The notes under the pieces are model-generated. The model had not been told where the DNA came from and did not search any database. It saw only the letters and a program-made list of their open reading frames with translations. Below, piece after piece: positions 50,820 to 60,216 of a stretch of 64,000 nt of DNA. Made by a program: the position numbers and the translations under genes. Source of the stretch: Chryseobacterium sp. SORGH_AS_0447 (GTDB lineage: Bacteria; Bacteroidota; Bacteroidia; Flavobacteriales; Weeksellaceae); assembly GCF_030818695.1 (NCBI RefSeq), contig NZ_JAUTAR010000001.1, forward strand, positions 2,040,501 to 2,104,500. Direction: 5' to 3'. How positions within the stretch are numbered: the first letter of the stretch is position 1; each line of letters starts with the position of its first letter.

Positions 50820-53800
50820 ATGAAGAAATATAAAATGGCCATTGCCTTTTGCCTTCTCCCTTTTTCCGGTCTTCTGGCACAGGAAATCGTCAGGGGCAAA
50901 GTGCTGTCTTCCAATCAGAAACCGCTGAACGGGGTTACCGTAACGGTTTTCGAAACAGGGGCAACCACGACCACCGACAGCAGCGGTGCGTTTCAAATCA
51001 GTGATTTGCAGAAAGGAAACAAACTTATTTTCACGTATCCCGATTACTCCACGCAGGAAGTGGTGGTGGATGAGAAGACCGTCCTCAACATTGTTCTGGC
51101 TGCCGATAAGGTGAAGAACATCGATGAAGTTGTGATGACCGGATATACGAAACAGAAAAAGGCAGACATTACCGGAGCCGTTTCCATCGTTGATATGAAA
51201 GACCTGAACAAACAGGCCGAGCCGAATCCCATCAAATCCCTTCAGGGAAGGGTAGCCGGGGTCAACATCTCGGCGGACGGTTCGCCCTCCGGGGGAAATA
51301 CCAAAGTCCTGATCCGGGGTGTAGGAACGCTCAACAATACCGATCCGCTCTATGTGATAGACGGTGTTCCCACAAAAGCGGGAATGCACGAGCTGAATCC
51401 TGCCGACATCGAATCGATGCAGGTGCTGAAAGATGCTTCATCCGCCAGCATCTACGGCTCCAGGGCAGCCAATGGGGTGATTATCATTACCACGAAGAAA
51501 GGAAAAAAAGGCAGGATGAGAATCGACTTGAATTATTATACGGCCTTTTCCCAATATGCAAAAAAGACCCCTGTTCTCAATGCAAAACAGTTCGGGCAGG
51601 TGCTTTGGCAGGCCAACATCAACGACGGCCTGAACCCGAATAACAATAATCTGAGCTATACTTTCGACTGGGGCGTTCAGAATGGAGTTCCGACCTTGTA
51701 CAACAGCTATGTTCCGGAATACCTGGATGCAGCGAAAACCATCAACTCGGCCAATACCAACTGGTATGATGAGGTGTCCCAGACCGGCGTTGCCAATTCT
51801 TTGGATGTAGCCGCTTCAAGTGCTTCGGACAAAGGGTCTTACTATTTCTCAATGGGCTATTATAACAATGACGGTATCGTAAAGCTGACCAATTTCAAGA
51901 GATTGTCTGCCCGGGTGAATACCTCCTATAATTTTTTCGATGGTAAATTGAGAATCGGGGAAAATTTCACCTTCAATAAAACCAATGAAGTGATGGACCC
52001 TGGTGTTCTGGACCCGGCTTTGAGAGCGCTGCCTGTCATTCCTGTTCACACCGTGGACGGAATCGGGTGGGGCGGTCCGGTGGGCGGGATGAACGACCGT
52101 CAGAATCCTGTCCGTCTTCTGGAATACAACAAAGATAACGGCTACTGTTACCAGCGTTTTTTCGGAAACGTCTACGCCGAATTGCAGCCGTTGAAAAACC
52201 TTACATTGAAATCCAGCTTTGGGATTGATTTTTCAAACTATTACAAAAGGATGCTGCAGCGCAGCTACGTTTCCGGCTATCTTCAAAACAAGACCAATGC
52301 GGTGAACATCGACCAGTCCGATACCGAAAAATGGACGTGGAGCAATACCGCACAATACACCGCCAAAGCAGGAAACCACCACTTCGATTTGCTGGGCGGG
52401 ATGGAAATGTACCGCGATACCTACAACAATACCTGGCTCAGGAAAGAAGGATTCCTGATTGAGACACCGGATTATATGTATCCCGATGCCGGAACCGGCG
52501 ATGCCTTCAATGGTGGAAGCTCGACCTATTATAGCCTGTTGTCCTATTTCGGGAAATTCTCTTACGATTACGACAACCGTTACCTGTTCTCTGCTACCGT
52601 GCGTTATGACGGCTCTTCAAGATTCGGGAAAAACAACCGTTTCGGAACGTTCCCGGCATTTTCGGCGGGCTGGAGGATCAATAAGGAAGATTTTGCAGAG
52701 AAATGGATTCCGTTTTTCTCGGATTTGAGGCTGAGAGCAGGCTGGGGACAGACCGGGAACCAGGAAATCAGCAACTCTGCGGTGTACTCGCTGTATATTG
52801 CGAATTATGCGGGCGGCAATCCCACCTGGGCCACTTCTTACGGCACGGCTTACGATATTTCCGGGGTAGGAAGCGGTTTATTGCCGTCAGGATTTATTGC
52901 CACTCAAACCAGGAATGATGATTTAAGATGGGAAACCACTACGCAGACCAACCTCGGAATGGATTTCGGATTTTTTAATCAGAAGCTGACCGGAAGTGTG
53001 GATGTTTATAAAAAAGCAACCAAAGATATTCTCGTGCTGCCGCCGTATCTCGCAGTGATTGGCGAAGGCGGGAACCGCTGGATCAACGGTGCGTCTATGG
53101 AAAACAAAGGGCTTGAGGTCGCTTTAGGCTATGCCGATAAAACGGCTGGTGGCTTTGGGTACGAAATTTCAGGGAACTTTTCAGTGAACCGGAATAAAAT
53201 CACCGAGTTGCCGCAATCGGTTATCAACAATTATGGCGGAAACGGAACGACCGATAATATTCTCGGAAGGCCAATTAATTCAATGTACGGTTATGTGGCC
53301 GACGGACTTTTCAGGACGCAGGCCGAGGTGGATCATTCCGCCACACAACCCGGAAAAGGTCTCGGAAGAATCCGTTATGCCGATTTAAATAACGACGGCA
53401 TCATAGACGATAAAGACAGAACGTGGATTGGAAATCCGAACCCGGGTTTTATGTATGGCGTCAATCTTAATTTCTCCTACAAGAATTTCGATTTGTCAAC
53501 CTTCTGGCAAGGCATCGGGGATGTGGATGTTATCAATGCCAAAAAATACCAGACCGATTTCTGGAGCGTGGATGATGTCGGTTCCAACAAAGGAACGAGA
53601 TTGCTCAATGCGTGGTCGCCGCAGAATCCGAACTCCGACATTCCGGCACTTACGACAGTGGACAGCAATGCGGAATCCAGATTTTCATCCTATTATGTGG
53701 AAAACGGAAGCTATCTGAAATTAAGGGTTTTACAATTGGGGTACAGCATTCCGAAAAATGTGCTGGAACAGTATAAAATCACCAATTTCAGGATTTACAT

Positions 53801-53921
53801 CAGTGCACAGAATCTTCTGACCCTCAAATCCAAAAGCTTCACAGGCATCGACCCGGAGACGCCGGCTTTCGGCTATCCGCTTCCGCTGACGTTTAATTTT
53901 GGAGTTAATTTATCATTATAA
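50820..53921 (+). CDS. SusC-like TonB-dependent outer-membrane transporter (fructan oligosaccharides)
   Basis: This 1033-residue protein has a signal peptide (MAIAFCLLPFSGLLAQ). It continues with a carboxypeptidase-regulatory-like domain (~22-95; VRGKVLSSNQKPLNGVTVTV), the SusC TonB region (IDEVVMTGYTKQKKADITGA) and a plug domain (~115-230; GRVAGVNISADGSPSGG, LIRGVGTLNNTDPLYVIDGV, SIYGSRAANGVIIITTKKG). A 22-strand barrel ends FGYPLPLTFNFGVNLSL. With SusD it imports oligosaccharides across the outer membrane using TonB energy. It lies ~270 bases after the GH32 gene and upstream of susD. Confidence 0.95.
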   Translation: MKKYKMAIAFCLLPFSGLLAQEIVRGKVLSSNQKPLNGVTVTVFETGATTTTDSSGAFQISDLQKGNKLIFTYPDYSTQEVVVDEKTVLNIVLAADKVKNIDEVVMTGYTKQKKADITGAVSIVDMKDLNKQAEPNPIKSLQGRVAGVNISADGSPSGGNTKVLIRGVGTLNNTDPLYVIDGVPTKAGMHELNPADIESMQVLKDASSASIYGSRAANGVIIITTKKGKKGRMRIDLNYYTAFSQYAKKTPVLNAKQFGQVLWQANINDGLNPNNNNLSYTFDWGVQNGVPTLYNSYVPEYLDAAKTINSANTNWYDEVSQTGVANSLDVAASSASDKGSYYFSMGYYNNDGIVKLTNFKRLSARVNTSYNFFDGKLRIGENFTFNKTNEVMDPGVLDPALRALPVIPVHTVDGIGWGGPVGGMNDRQNPVRLLEYNKDNGYCYQRFFGNVYAELQPLKNLTLKSSFGIDFSNYYKRMLQRSYVSGYLQNKTNAVNIDQSDTEKWTWSNTAQYTAKAGNHHFDLLGGMEMYRDTYNNTWLRKEGFLIETPDYMYPDAGTGDAFNGGSSTYYSLLSYFGKFSYDYDNRYLFSATVRYDGSSRFGKNNRFGTFPAFSAGWRINKEDFAEKWIPFFSDLRLRAGWGQTGNQEISNSAVYSLYIANYAGGNPTWATSYGTAYDISGVGSGLLPSGFIATQTRNDDLRWETTTQTNLGMDFGFFNQKLTGSVDVYKKATKDILVLPPYLAVIGEGGNRWINGASMENKGLEVALGYADKTAGGFGYEISGNFSVNRNKITELPQSVINNYGGNGTTDNILGRPINSMYGYVADGLFRTQAEVDHSATQPGKGLGRIRYADLNNDGIIDDKDRTWIGNPNPGFMYGVNLNFSYKNFDLSTFWQGIGDVDVINAKKYQTDFWSVDDVGSNKGTRLLNAWSPQNPNSDIPALTTVDSNAESRFSSYYVENGSYLKLRVLQLGYSIPKNVLEQYKITNFRIYISAQNLLTLKSKSFTGIDPETPAFGYPLPLTFNFGVNLSL

Positions 53922-53948
53922 GATTGGAAAGGTTTATGAAAAATACAA

Positions 53949-54028
53949 GGCTCCGACAAGCTCAGCCTTACCATACGGCCTTTTAAACATTGATTATTCA
54001 AAGGTGTCATCCTGAGCTTGTCGAAGGA
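53949..54028. repeat. Two inverted copies of the GGCT(T/C)CGACA(G/A)GCTCAGCC family between susC and susD
   Basis: GGCTCCGACAAGCTCAGCC at 53949 and, in opposite orientation, CATCCTGAGCTTGTCGAAGG near 54006-54028. The pair could fold into a transcript hairpin and reduce read-through. The rest of the 53922-54188 gap is AT-rich leader. Confidence 0.7.
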
Positions 54029-54188
54029 TATTTTAAAACGGATTGAATAATGCTTAAATATTTTAATTGAAATTAATTTATTGATTATTAATGATTTATA
54101 AATTATTGCTTTTCTTAAATCCTTACTATTTAAAAATTAAAAAAACAGTTCTGTAAAGCAGACTTTAAAAATTTTAAAAATAATTACA

Positions 54189-55886
54189 ATGAAAAAGAAT
54201 ATACTTTTAACAATTGCCTGCGCTTTCCTTTTGGGAATGACTTCCTGCAACGATTTCCTGGACAATGAACCGAGAGGGGTGCTTTCCGAAGCCGATGTGG
54301 TAACCCCTCAGAATGTGGACGGTTTTGTGGTGGCGGCTTATGCTGCGCTCGGCAACGACCATTATGATACGCCTTTCAGCCTTTGGCCTTACGGAAATGT
54401 ACGTTCTGACGATGCCTACAAAGGCGGAAGCGGAACCAACGACATCCAGGCCTTTCACTTTTTTGAAATTTCAAACAACATCCGTTCGGATTTTGGTGAA
54501 TTAGACCGGCTCTGGTATCTGCATTATGTGGGAATCGGACGTTGCAACAAAGCTATTGCCGCACTGAATCAGCTTTCCGAAGCGCAATATCCGAACAAGC
54601 AGAAACGCATAGCCGAAATGAAATTTGTAAGAGGGCATTTTTATTTTATGCTGAAAATCCTTTTCAAATATGTGCCTTACGTGGACGAAAATACACCGAT
54701 TGAAGATTACCCGAAAATTTCCAACCGGGCAAAAACCGACCAGCAATTGTGGGACGCCATCGCTTCTGATTTTGAATTTTCGGCTGCCAATCTTCCTTCA
54801 ACCCAATCCGAAGCCGGAAGACCGAAGAAAAGTGCGGCGTATGCGTATCTTGCCAAAGTGCGGCTGTACCAGGCTTATCAGCAGGACGATAATTATACGG
54901 TGACCCAAATCAACCCGGCAACGCTTCAGAAGTCCATTGATGCGGCCAACCAGGTGATTGGGAACTATACTTTGGAATCGGATTTCGGGTACAACTTCCT
55001 TCCGGGAACGCACGAGAACGGTCCGGAGTCGGTTTTCTCCATCCAGTATTCCGACAACGACGGAACACTTTTCGGAAGGCTGAATTATGGTGATGTCCTG
55101 TCTCTTCCGCAAGGTTTGGGATGCTGCGATTTCCACAAGCCAAGCCAGAACCTGGTAAATGCCTTCAAAACAACACCGCAAGGTTTACCGATGTTCGATA
55201 CCTATAACGATACGGATCTGGATTATCATCAGCTCAACAATTACAAAGTGGACCCAAGGCTGTATCACACAGTGGCTTTGCCGGGACTGCCTTGGAAATA
55301 TGAGGAAAGCAAAATCTACCAGGAAAGCTGGAACAGAAGCCCGGGAACCTACGGTTATTATGCGTCGTTAAAGGAAAATGTTCCGGTGGGCTGCGGCTGT
55401 ACGGTAAACGTGGACCCGTTCTACGGCAATTCCAAAAACAGGATTATCATCCGCTATTCCGATGTATTGCTGATGAAAGCCGAAGCCTTAATCGAGCTTG
55501 GACAAATCAATGAAGCATTGCCGTTAATCAACCAGGTGAGGCAGCGTGCCGCGAACAGTACGGTTATAACCGGAAGCTATACTGCCAATAACCTGATTAG
55601 TAAATATGAGCCGGGCGTGAACTGTACGTGGAATCAGGATTTTGCCAGAAAAGCCCTCAGATGGGAGCGCAGAATGGAGTTTGCCATGGAAGGCAGCCGT
55701 TTCTTCGACCTGGTGAGATGGGGAACAACGGCAACGACTATGAATACGTATTACTCAGGCGAGAAAACAAAACGGTCGTATTATTCGCAGGCGGGATTTG
55801 ACCACGGAATCGAAGAATACTGTCCGATTCCACTGGCTCAGATTAACTTCAGCCAGGGATTGTACAAACAAAATAACGGTTATTAA
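54189..55886 (+). CDS. SusD-like surface lipoprotein (fructan-binding)
   Basis: This 565-residue lipoprotein has a signal with lipobox GMTSC (Cys 20), then NDFLDNEPRGVLSEADVVTP. It has the SusD TPR-type core (LWYLHYVGIGRCNKAIAALN, AEMKFVRGHFYFMLKILFKY, KKSAAYAYLAKVRLYQAYQQ) and the C-terminal SusD signature (RIIIRYSDVLLMKAEALIEL, RWERRMEFAMEGSRFFDLVR). It binds the sugar at the cell surface and caps the SusC barrel. It should be co-transcribed with the next three genes. Confidence 0.95.
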   Translation: MKKNILLTIACAFLLGMTSCNDFLDNEPRGVLSEADVVTPQNVDGFVVAAYAALGNDHYDTPFSLWPYGNVRSDDAYKGGSGTNDIQAFHFFEISNNIRSDFGELDRLWYLHYVGIGRCNKAIAALNQLSEAQYPNKQKRIAEMKFVRGHFYFMLKILFKYVPYVDENTPIEDYPKISNRAKTDQQLWDAIASDFEFSAANLPSTQSEAGRPKKSAAYAYLAKVRLYQAYQQDDNYTVTQINPATLQKSIDAANQVIGNYTLESDFGYNFLPGTHENGPESVFSIQYSDNDGTLFGRLNYGDVLSLPQGLGCCDFHKPSQNLVNAFKTTPQGLPMFDTYNDTDLDYHQLNNYKVDPRLYHTVALPGLPWKYEESKIYQESWNRSPGTYGYYASLKENVPVGCGCTVNVDPFYGNSKNRIIIRYSDVLLMKAEALIELGQINEALPLINQVRQRAANSTVITGSYTANNLISKYEPGVNCTWNQDFARKALRWERRMEFAMEGSRFFDLVRWGTTATTMNTYYSGEKTKRSYYSQAGFDHGIEEYCPIPLAQINFSQGLYKQNNGY

Positions 55887-55899
55887 AAACGAACGATTT

Positions 55900-57294
55900 A
55901 TGAAAACAATATTTAATCAATTCCGGATATTCGTTCTGCTGCTGATTTTCGCAGTACTCGTCTGGTCCTGCGACAATAATGTGGAGGACGGGCTGGTAAC
56001 GGATGTTTCGGTGAATGTGTCTTCCTTTAAAGTAAACGGGGTTTCAGGAGACATCGATCATAAAAATGATAAAATCACGGTAACGCTGCCATACGGAACC
56101 AGTGTAACCGCAGTATCACCGTCCATTGAAATTCCGCAGGGCGCAAGCATTTCCCCGTCTTCGGGAACGGTGCAGGATTTTACCCAGCCTGTAAAATACC
56201 GGGTGAAAAACGGAAATATCTACAAGGACTATCAGGTGACGGTTCAGGCTCAGGTTCCGATTATCAGTTTTAAAATCAATGGATTATCGGCGACCATCAA
56301 CCATTCCGGCAAAACGATTTCACTCACCATGCCGGAAGGAACAAATCTTACTGCATTGCAGCCTGTCATCGAAATGGCCGGCGGTGTGAGCATCAGCCCG
56401 GCATCAGGAACGACGATTAATTTCAGCAGTCCTGTACAGTTTACCGTTTCCAATGCGAATCTGACTGAAGTCTACACGGCAAAAGTAACCACACCGGTTT
56501 CCGGTCCAACGGTAGCATTCCTGGGAACGGCAGCCACGAGAACAGGGCTTACCAATCCGGATGAGATTGCCGCTTCCGACTGGCTTTTCGGGAAATTTTC
56601 AGGAGCGGTTTACGTTTCAATAGCAGATGTGGCGAGTGGTGCGGCTAATCTGACGGGAATCAATGTGATCTGGTGGCATTTTGATTCGGCTACTGCTTTG
56701 CCGGGCGATGCACTGAATGCAAGTGCGACATCCAAAATAAAAACCTATCTGAATGCAGGCGGAAATATTCTCTTAACGGGATTTGCCGCCCAGTATGTGG
56801 ATGCTTTGGCCATAGTGCCTTCCGGAAAAGGACCGAACAACGTTTTCGGGGATTTCCTTCCGAACGGGTTTGTTGATGCCAACAACGACTGGGGAATTTC
56901 CTTCAAAGGGAATGAAACGCACCCTGTTTTCGACGGATTGCAAACCTACGAATCCGGGAAAGCCAATTTCCTTCAGAAAGGAACCTTCCGGCTGAATCAT
57001 ACGACGTGGTGGTTCCTGCCGGATTGGGGCGGCTATGGAAACGGCGCAGGATGGAGAACCCAGACCGGAGGAAACAATCTGGCCAGTGAAGCCTGGGACA
57101 ATACCCTGGATGGACGTGTAGCCGTGGCCGAATTTCCGGGCGGAACAGCCAATAAAAAATGCGTCACCATCTCGATGGGGTCTTACGACTGGTACAACGA
57201 AACTTCTAACGGAACGCCAAGCCAGCCGAACGGATTTTTGGATAACATCAAAAAAATCACGGAGAACAGCCTTAATTATCTTGTAACGCATTAA
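55900..57294 (+). CDS. DUF4960 surface lipoprotein of the fructan locus
   Basis: The 464-residue protein starts at 55900 (MKTIFNQFRIFVLLLIFAVL; lipobox VWSC, Cys 24), 13 bases after susD. An earlier in-frame start would overlap susD and bury the signal peptide. Two repeated N-terminal Ig-like modules (SSFKVNGVSGDIDHKNDKIT / ISFKINGLSATINHSGKTIS, each with a SISPSSGT-like end) precede the DUF4960 domain (~205-464; VAFLGTAATRTGLTNPDEIA, INVIWWHFDSATALPGDALN, HTTWWFLPDWGGYGNGAG). In fructan loci such proteins act as surface glycan-binding proteins, by context; direct evidence for this domain is limited. Confidence 0.85.
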   Translation: MKTIFNQFRIFVLLLIFAVLVWSCDNNVEDGLVTDVSVNVSSFKVNGVSGDIDHKNDKITVTLPYGTSVTAVSPSIEIPQGASISPSSGTVQDFTQPVKYRVKNGNIYKDYQVTVQAQVPIISFKINGLSATINHSGKTISLTMPEGTNLTALQPVIEMAGGVSISPASGTTINFSSPVQFTVSNANLTEVYTAKVTTPVSGPTVAFLGTAATRTGLTNPDEIAASDWLFGKFSGAVYVSIADVASGAANLTGINVIWWHFDSATALPGDALNASATSKIKTYLNAGGNILLTGFAAQYVDALAIVPSGKGPNNVFGDFLPNGFVDANNDWGISFKGNETHPVFDGLQTYESGKANFLQKGTFRLNHTTWWFLPDWGGYGNGAGWRTQTGGNNLASEAWDNTLDGRVAVAEFPGGTANKKCVTISMGSYDWYNETSNGTPSQPNGFLDNIKKITENSLNYLVTH

Positions 57295-57305
57295 TATCAG
57301 AACCC

Positions 57306-58847
57306 ATGACCATCAGAAAAATATATTTAGCCGCTGTAATGATGCTGGCCACCTATTCCTGCGAGGATACTAATTCGGTAGCGAATGTGAATCCGGATGA
57401 GATTTTCAGACAGACCAACCTCTTTCCGCAGCCGCCCAATCAGTGGATGGGAGATAATAATCCGTATTACACTGCCGGATACGTAGGCGATGTAATGCCG
57501 TATTACGAAAACGGAACTTTTCATCTTTTTTTCCTGCACGATGCCAAAACCAAACCTGCAGGTGAAGGGTTTCACGATATTCACAGCTTTGAAACGGCTA
57601 ACTTCAAGGATTTTACCTATCGGGGAAGACAGATTCCGTACGGAACGGCTTCTGAGCCGGATTTTGGTGTCGGAACAGGAAGCCTGGTGAAAGCAGGAAA
57701 CATGTATTATTACTATTATACCGGGCACAATGCGGTGGCTTCGTTCTTATCGAACAATCCAAGGGAAAGCGTGCTTCTGGCCACAAGTACCGATATGAAT
57801 AACTGGACGAAAATCAAAAACTTTAAAATTACCGCTCCGGCAGGATATTACGATTACGAATTCCGCGACCCGCACGTATTTTTCAATGCTGAGGACGGAA
57901 AATACTGGATGCTGGTTTCTGCGCAGACCTCAGCCCAAAAAGCGGTAGTGCTGAAATTTACTTCGAGTAATCCCGCCACCGGAAACTGGACAGTGGAGAA
58001 CCCGATTTACACGACAACTTCATCCGAAAATTACATTATGCTGGAGTGTCCGGACCTTTTCAAAATGGGCAATTACTGGTATCTTGTTTTCTCTGAAAAC
58101 TGGAGCAGCAACAGCGGAACACACTACCGGATCGCTTCCTCACCCAACGGACCGTGGACTACACCTGCAAACGACCGGCTGGACGGCTCTTATCTCTATG
58201 CCGCGAAAACGGTTTCGGACAATGCCAACCGTTATCTGGTAGGCTGGACGGCCAGAAAAGTCCCGGAAAGCAATACCGGCGGAAAAGACTGGGCAGGAAA
58301 TCTTGTAACGCATCAGCTCGTTCAGAATCCGGATGGAACTTTGGCGGTAAAACCTGTCGCTGCTTTATCATCCGTGTTCGGTCAGAGTACTTCGCTTTCC
58401 GTGGATAAAATTACAGGGAATGCTTCCCAGAACGGGAATGGTTTCAATCTGTCGGCCAATTCACAGGTGATGTTCGGGAAGCTTCAGAAAGCCAACCAGA
58501 TCAGTTTTACCCTGAATGCTGCGGCGAACGGAAAATCGGGACTGATTCTGGCGCAGGACAATGACGGGAAGAATGGCGTTAAAATTTCATTTGAACCTTC
58601 CTCGAACAGAATCGCTGCCTATATTATGAACGGTGGAAGCGAAGATCTGGCAAACACGTATCCGTTGTCAGGTATTTCGGGAACCACCTATAACGTGACG
58701 GCTTTTATCAGCAATGATGTCTGTGTAGTGTATGTGAATAATCAGCTGGCATTCAGCAACCGGGTGTACGATGTCGTTAACAAAAAATGGAGTATTTTTG
58801 GTTCTTCGGCCGTTACATTCAGCAATATTAATATCAAAAATCCTTAA
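57306..58847 (+). CDS. GH32-like lipoprotein with C-terminal DUF4975-type domain
   Basis: This 513-residue lipoprotein (LATYSC, Cys 19) has a GH32-type five-blade fold. The nucleophile region is atypical: instead of NDPNG it reads YVGDVMPYYENGTFHLFFLH (Asp ~63). The stabiliser EFRDPHVFFN (~190) and acid/base LECPDLFKMG (~245) are intact. The C-terminal part (~350-513; NQISFTLNAAANGKSGLILA, VYVNNQLAFSNRVYD) fits the beta-sandwich attached to this subgroup. It probably cuts fructan at the cell surface before SusCD import; endo- versus exo-activity cannot be told from sequence. It starts 11 bases after the DUF4960 gene. Confidence 0.85.
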   Translation: MTIRKIYLAAVMMLATYSCEDTNSVANVNPDEIFRQTNLFPQPPNQWMGDNNPYYTAGYVGDVMPYYENGTFHLFFLHDAKTKPAGEGFHDIHSFETANFKDFTYRGRQIPYGTASEPDFGVGTGSLVKAGNMYYYYYTGHNAVASFLSNNPRESVLLATSTDMNNWTKIKNFKITAPAGYYDYEFRDPHVFFNAEDGKYWMLVSAQTSAQKAVVLKFTSSNPATGNWTVENPIYTTTSSENYIMLECPDLFKMGNYWYLVFSENWSSNSGTHYRIASSPNGPWTTPANDRLDGSYLYAAKTVSDNANRYLVGWTARKVPESNTGGKDWAGNLVTHQLVQNPDGTLAVKPVAALSSVFGQSTSLSVDKITGNASQNGNGFNLSANSQVMFGKLQKANQISFTLNAAANGKSGLILAQDNDGKNGVKISFEPSSNRIAAYIMNGGSEDLANTYPLSGISGTTYNVTAFISNDVCVVYVNNQLAFSNRVYDVVNKKWSIFGSSAVTFSNINIKNP

Positions 58848-58850
58848 TTC

Positions 58851-59759
58851 ATGTTTTTAAACAATACAATCAATGCGGTAAGTTTCGGAGAGGTGCTCTT
58901 CGATGTTTTCGGGGAAGAAAAGAAAATCGGCGGCGCACCGCTCAACCTGGCGCTCAGAATAGCATCCTTCGGGTTTCCGGTAGCGATGATAAGTGCGGTG
59001 GGTAATGATGAAGACGGTCAGGTTATTTGCGATTACATCAAAGAAAATCAACTCGACACCAGCGGAATGATCACAACCGATGGTTATGATACGGGAATAG
59101 TACAGGTCACTCTGAACGAGCGTGGTTCTGCAACTTACGAAATTAAATTTCCGTCGGCCTGGGATTTTATTGAAAACAATGAAAATATACTGAATATTGT
59201 TAAAAAAGCTGATGTATTCTTCTACGGAAGCCTTGTATGCCGGAATGAGGTTTCAAAAAATACGCTTATCAGCCTCCTGGATTCCAACCCGGATATGTTC
59301 AGGGTTTTTGATGTGAATCTGCGAAAGCCTTTTTACAACATAGAACTTCTGGAACAACTGATGAACAAAGCCGATTTTATCAAATTCAACGATGAGGAAA
59401 TCCTGGAAATCGCTTCTGCGTTAGGCTTCACATCTGATAATCTGGAAGAAAACATCCGTTTCATTTCAGAAAGAACAAATACCAATTCTATTTGTGTCAC
59501 TTTAGGAAAACACGGCTCATTACTTTTATGGGAGGACAAAATGTACCGGCACGGCGGCTATCCTGTGAAAGTGGCAGATACGGTTGGGGCAGGCGATTCT
59601 TTCCTGGCAGGTTTAATTACCAAATTATTAGCAGACAAAAATCCTGATGCCGCTCTTGATTTTGCCAGTGCAGTGGGTGCTTTGGTAGCAAGTTATTCGG
59701 GTGCAAATCCTAAACTAAGAACTGAAGAGATTGAAGGGTTTATGAAAGAGAAAGTTTAA
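58851..59759 (+). CDS. PfkB-family carbohydrate kinase (probable fructokinase)
   Basis: This 302-residue sugar kinase shows both PfkB signatures: the N-terminal GGAPLNLALRIASFGFPVAM (~25-45) and the C-terminal DTVGAGDSFLAGL with the catalytic Asp (~246). VFDVNLRKPFY and FIKFNDEEILEIA complete the ribokinase fold. It phosphorylates the imported monosaccharide, most likely fructose to fructose 6-phosphate. It follows the GH32-like gene by 3 bases and closes the locus before two terminators. Confidence 0.93.
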   Translation: MFLNNTINAVSFGEVLFDVFGEEKKIGGAPLNLALRIASFGFPVAMISAVGNDEDGQVICDYIKENQLDTSGMITTDGYDTGIVQVTLNERGSATYEIKFPSAWDFIENNENILNIVKKADVFFYGSLVCRNEVSKNTLISLLDSNPDMFRVFDVNLRKPFYNIELLEQLMNKADFIKFNDEEILEIASALGFTSDNLEENIRFISERTNTNSICVTLGKHGSLLLWEDKMYRHGGYPVKVADTVGAGDSFLAGLITKLLADKNPDAALDFASAVGALVASYSGANPKLRTEEIEGFMKEKV

Positions 59760-59771
59760 ATCTAATAGATG

Positions 59772-59803
59772 AAAACGCTGTTGTGAAAAAGGCAGCGTTT
59801 TTT
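59772..59803 (+). terminator. Terminator of the fructan locus
   Basis: Hairpin AAAACGCTG / CAGCGTTTT with a T run, 12 bases after the kinase stop. Confidence 0.85.
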
Positions 59804-59818
59804 ACATATATTTAAAAT

Positions 59819-59851
59819 AAAATGGCGCTGCTTTTTAAAGCAGCGCCATTT
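59819..59851. terminator. Second hairpin, probably bidirectional terminator
   Basis: Perfect stem AAATGGCGCTGCTTT-TTA-AAGCAGCGCCATTT directly after the first terminator. It shares the GCGCTG core with it. The remainder of the 59852-60216 gap is AT-rich with nothing else recognised. Confidence 0.75.
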
Positions 59852-60216
59852 GGCTTTGATGACCTCAACCAGTCTATCTTCAAACACTTTTATCAATGAT
59901 TGATTATTTGAGCCAAATTAGATCAGAACTGCAATTTTTTTAATAAACATTTAATGTTAAGCTAGTTATATACAGTATAGATTCAGCGATGATTTACACG
60001 ATAGCTGCTGGTGCCAGGGCAAAATTGATTTTTTTATTATTAAACTAAAATGAGTATTCATTTTATATCAATTTTTGCTTATAAATTGAGACTGAAAACG
60101 GTATTGAGTTTTTGGTTAATTGATGATGAAAAAATCGATTATTATTTTGGTTTTGTTGTAAGCAGTTTTCTTTTTCTGATCTACTTTTAGTATCTTACCG
60201 GCAAACTAATTGTTCA

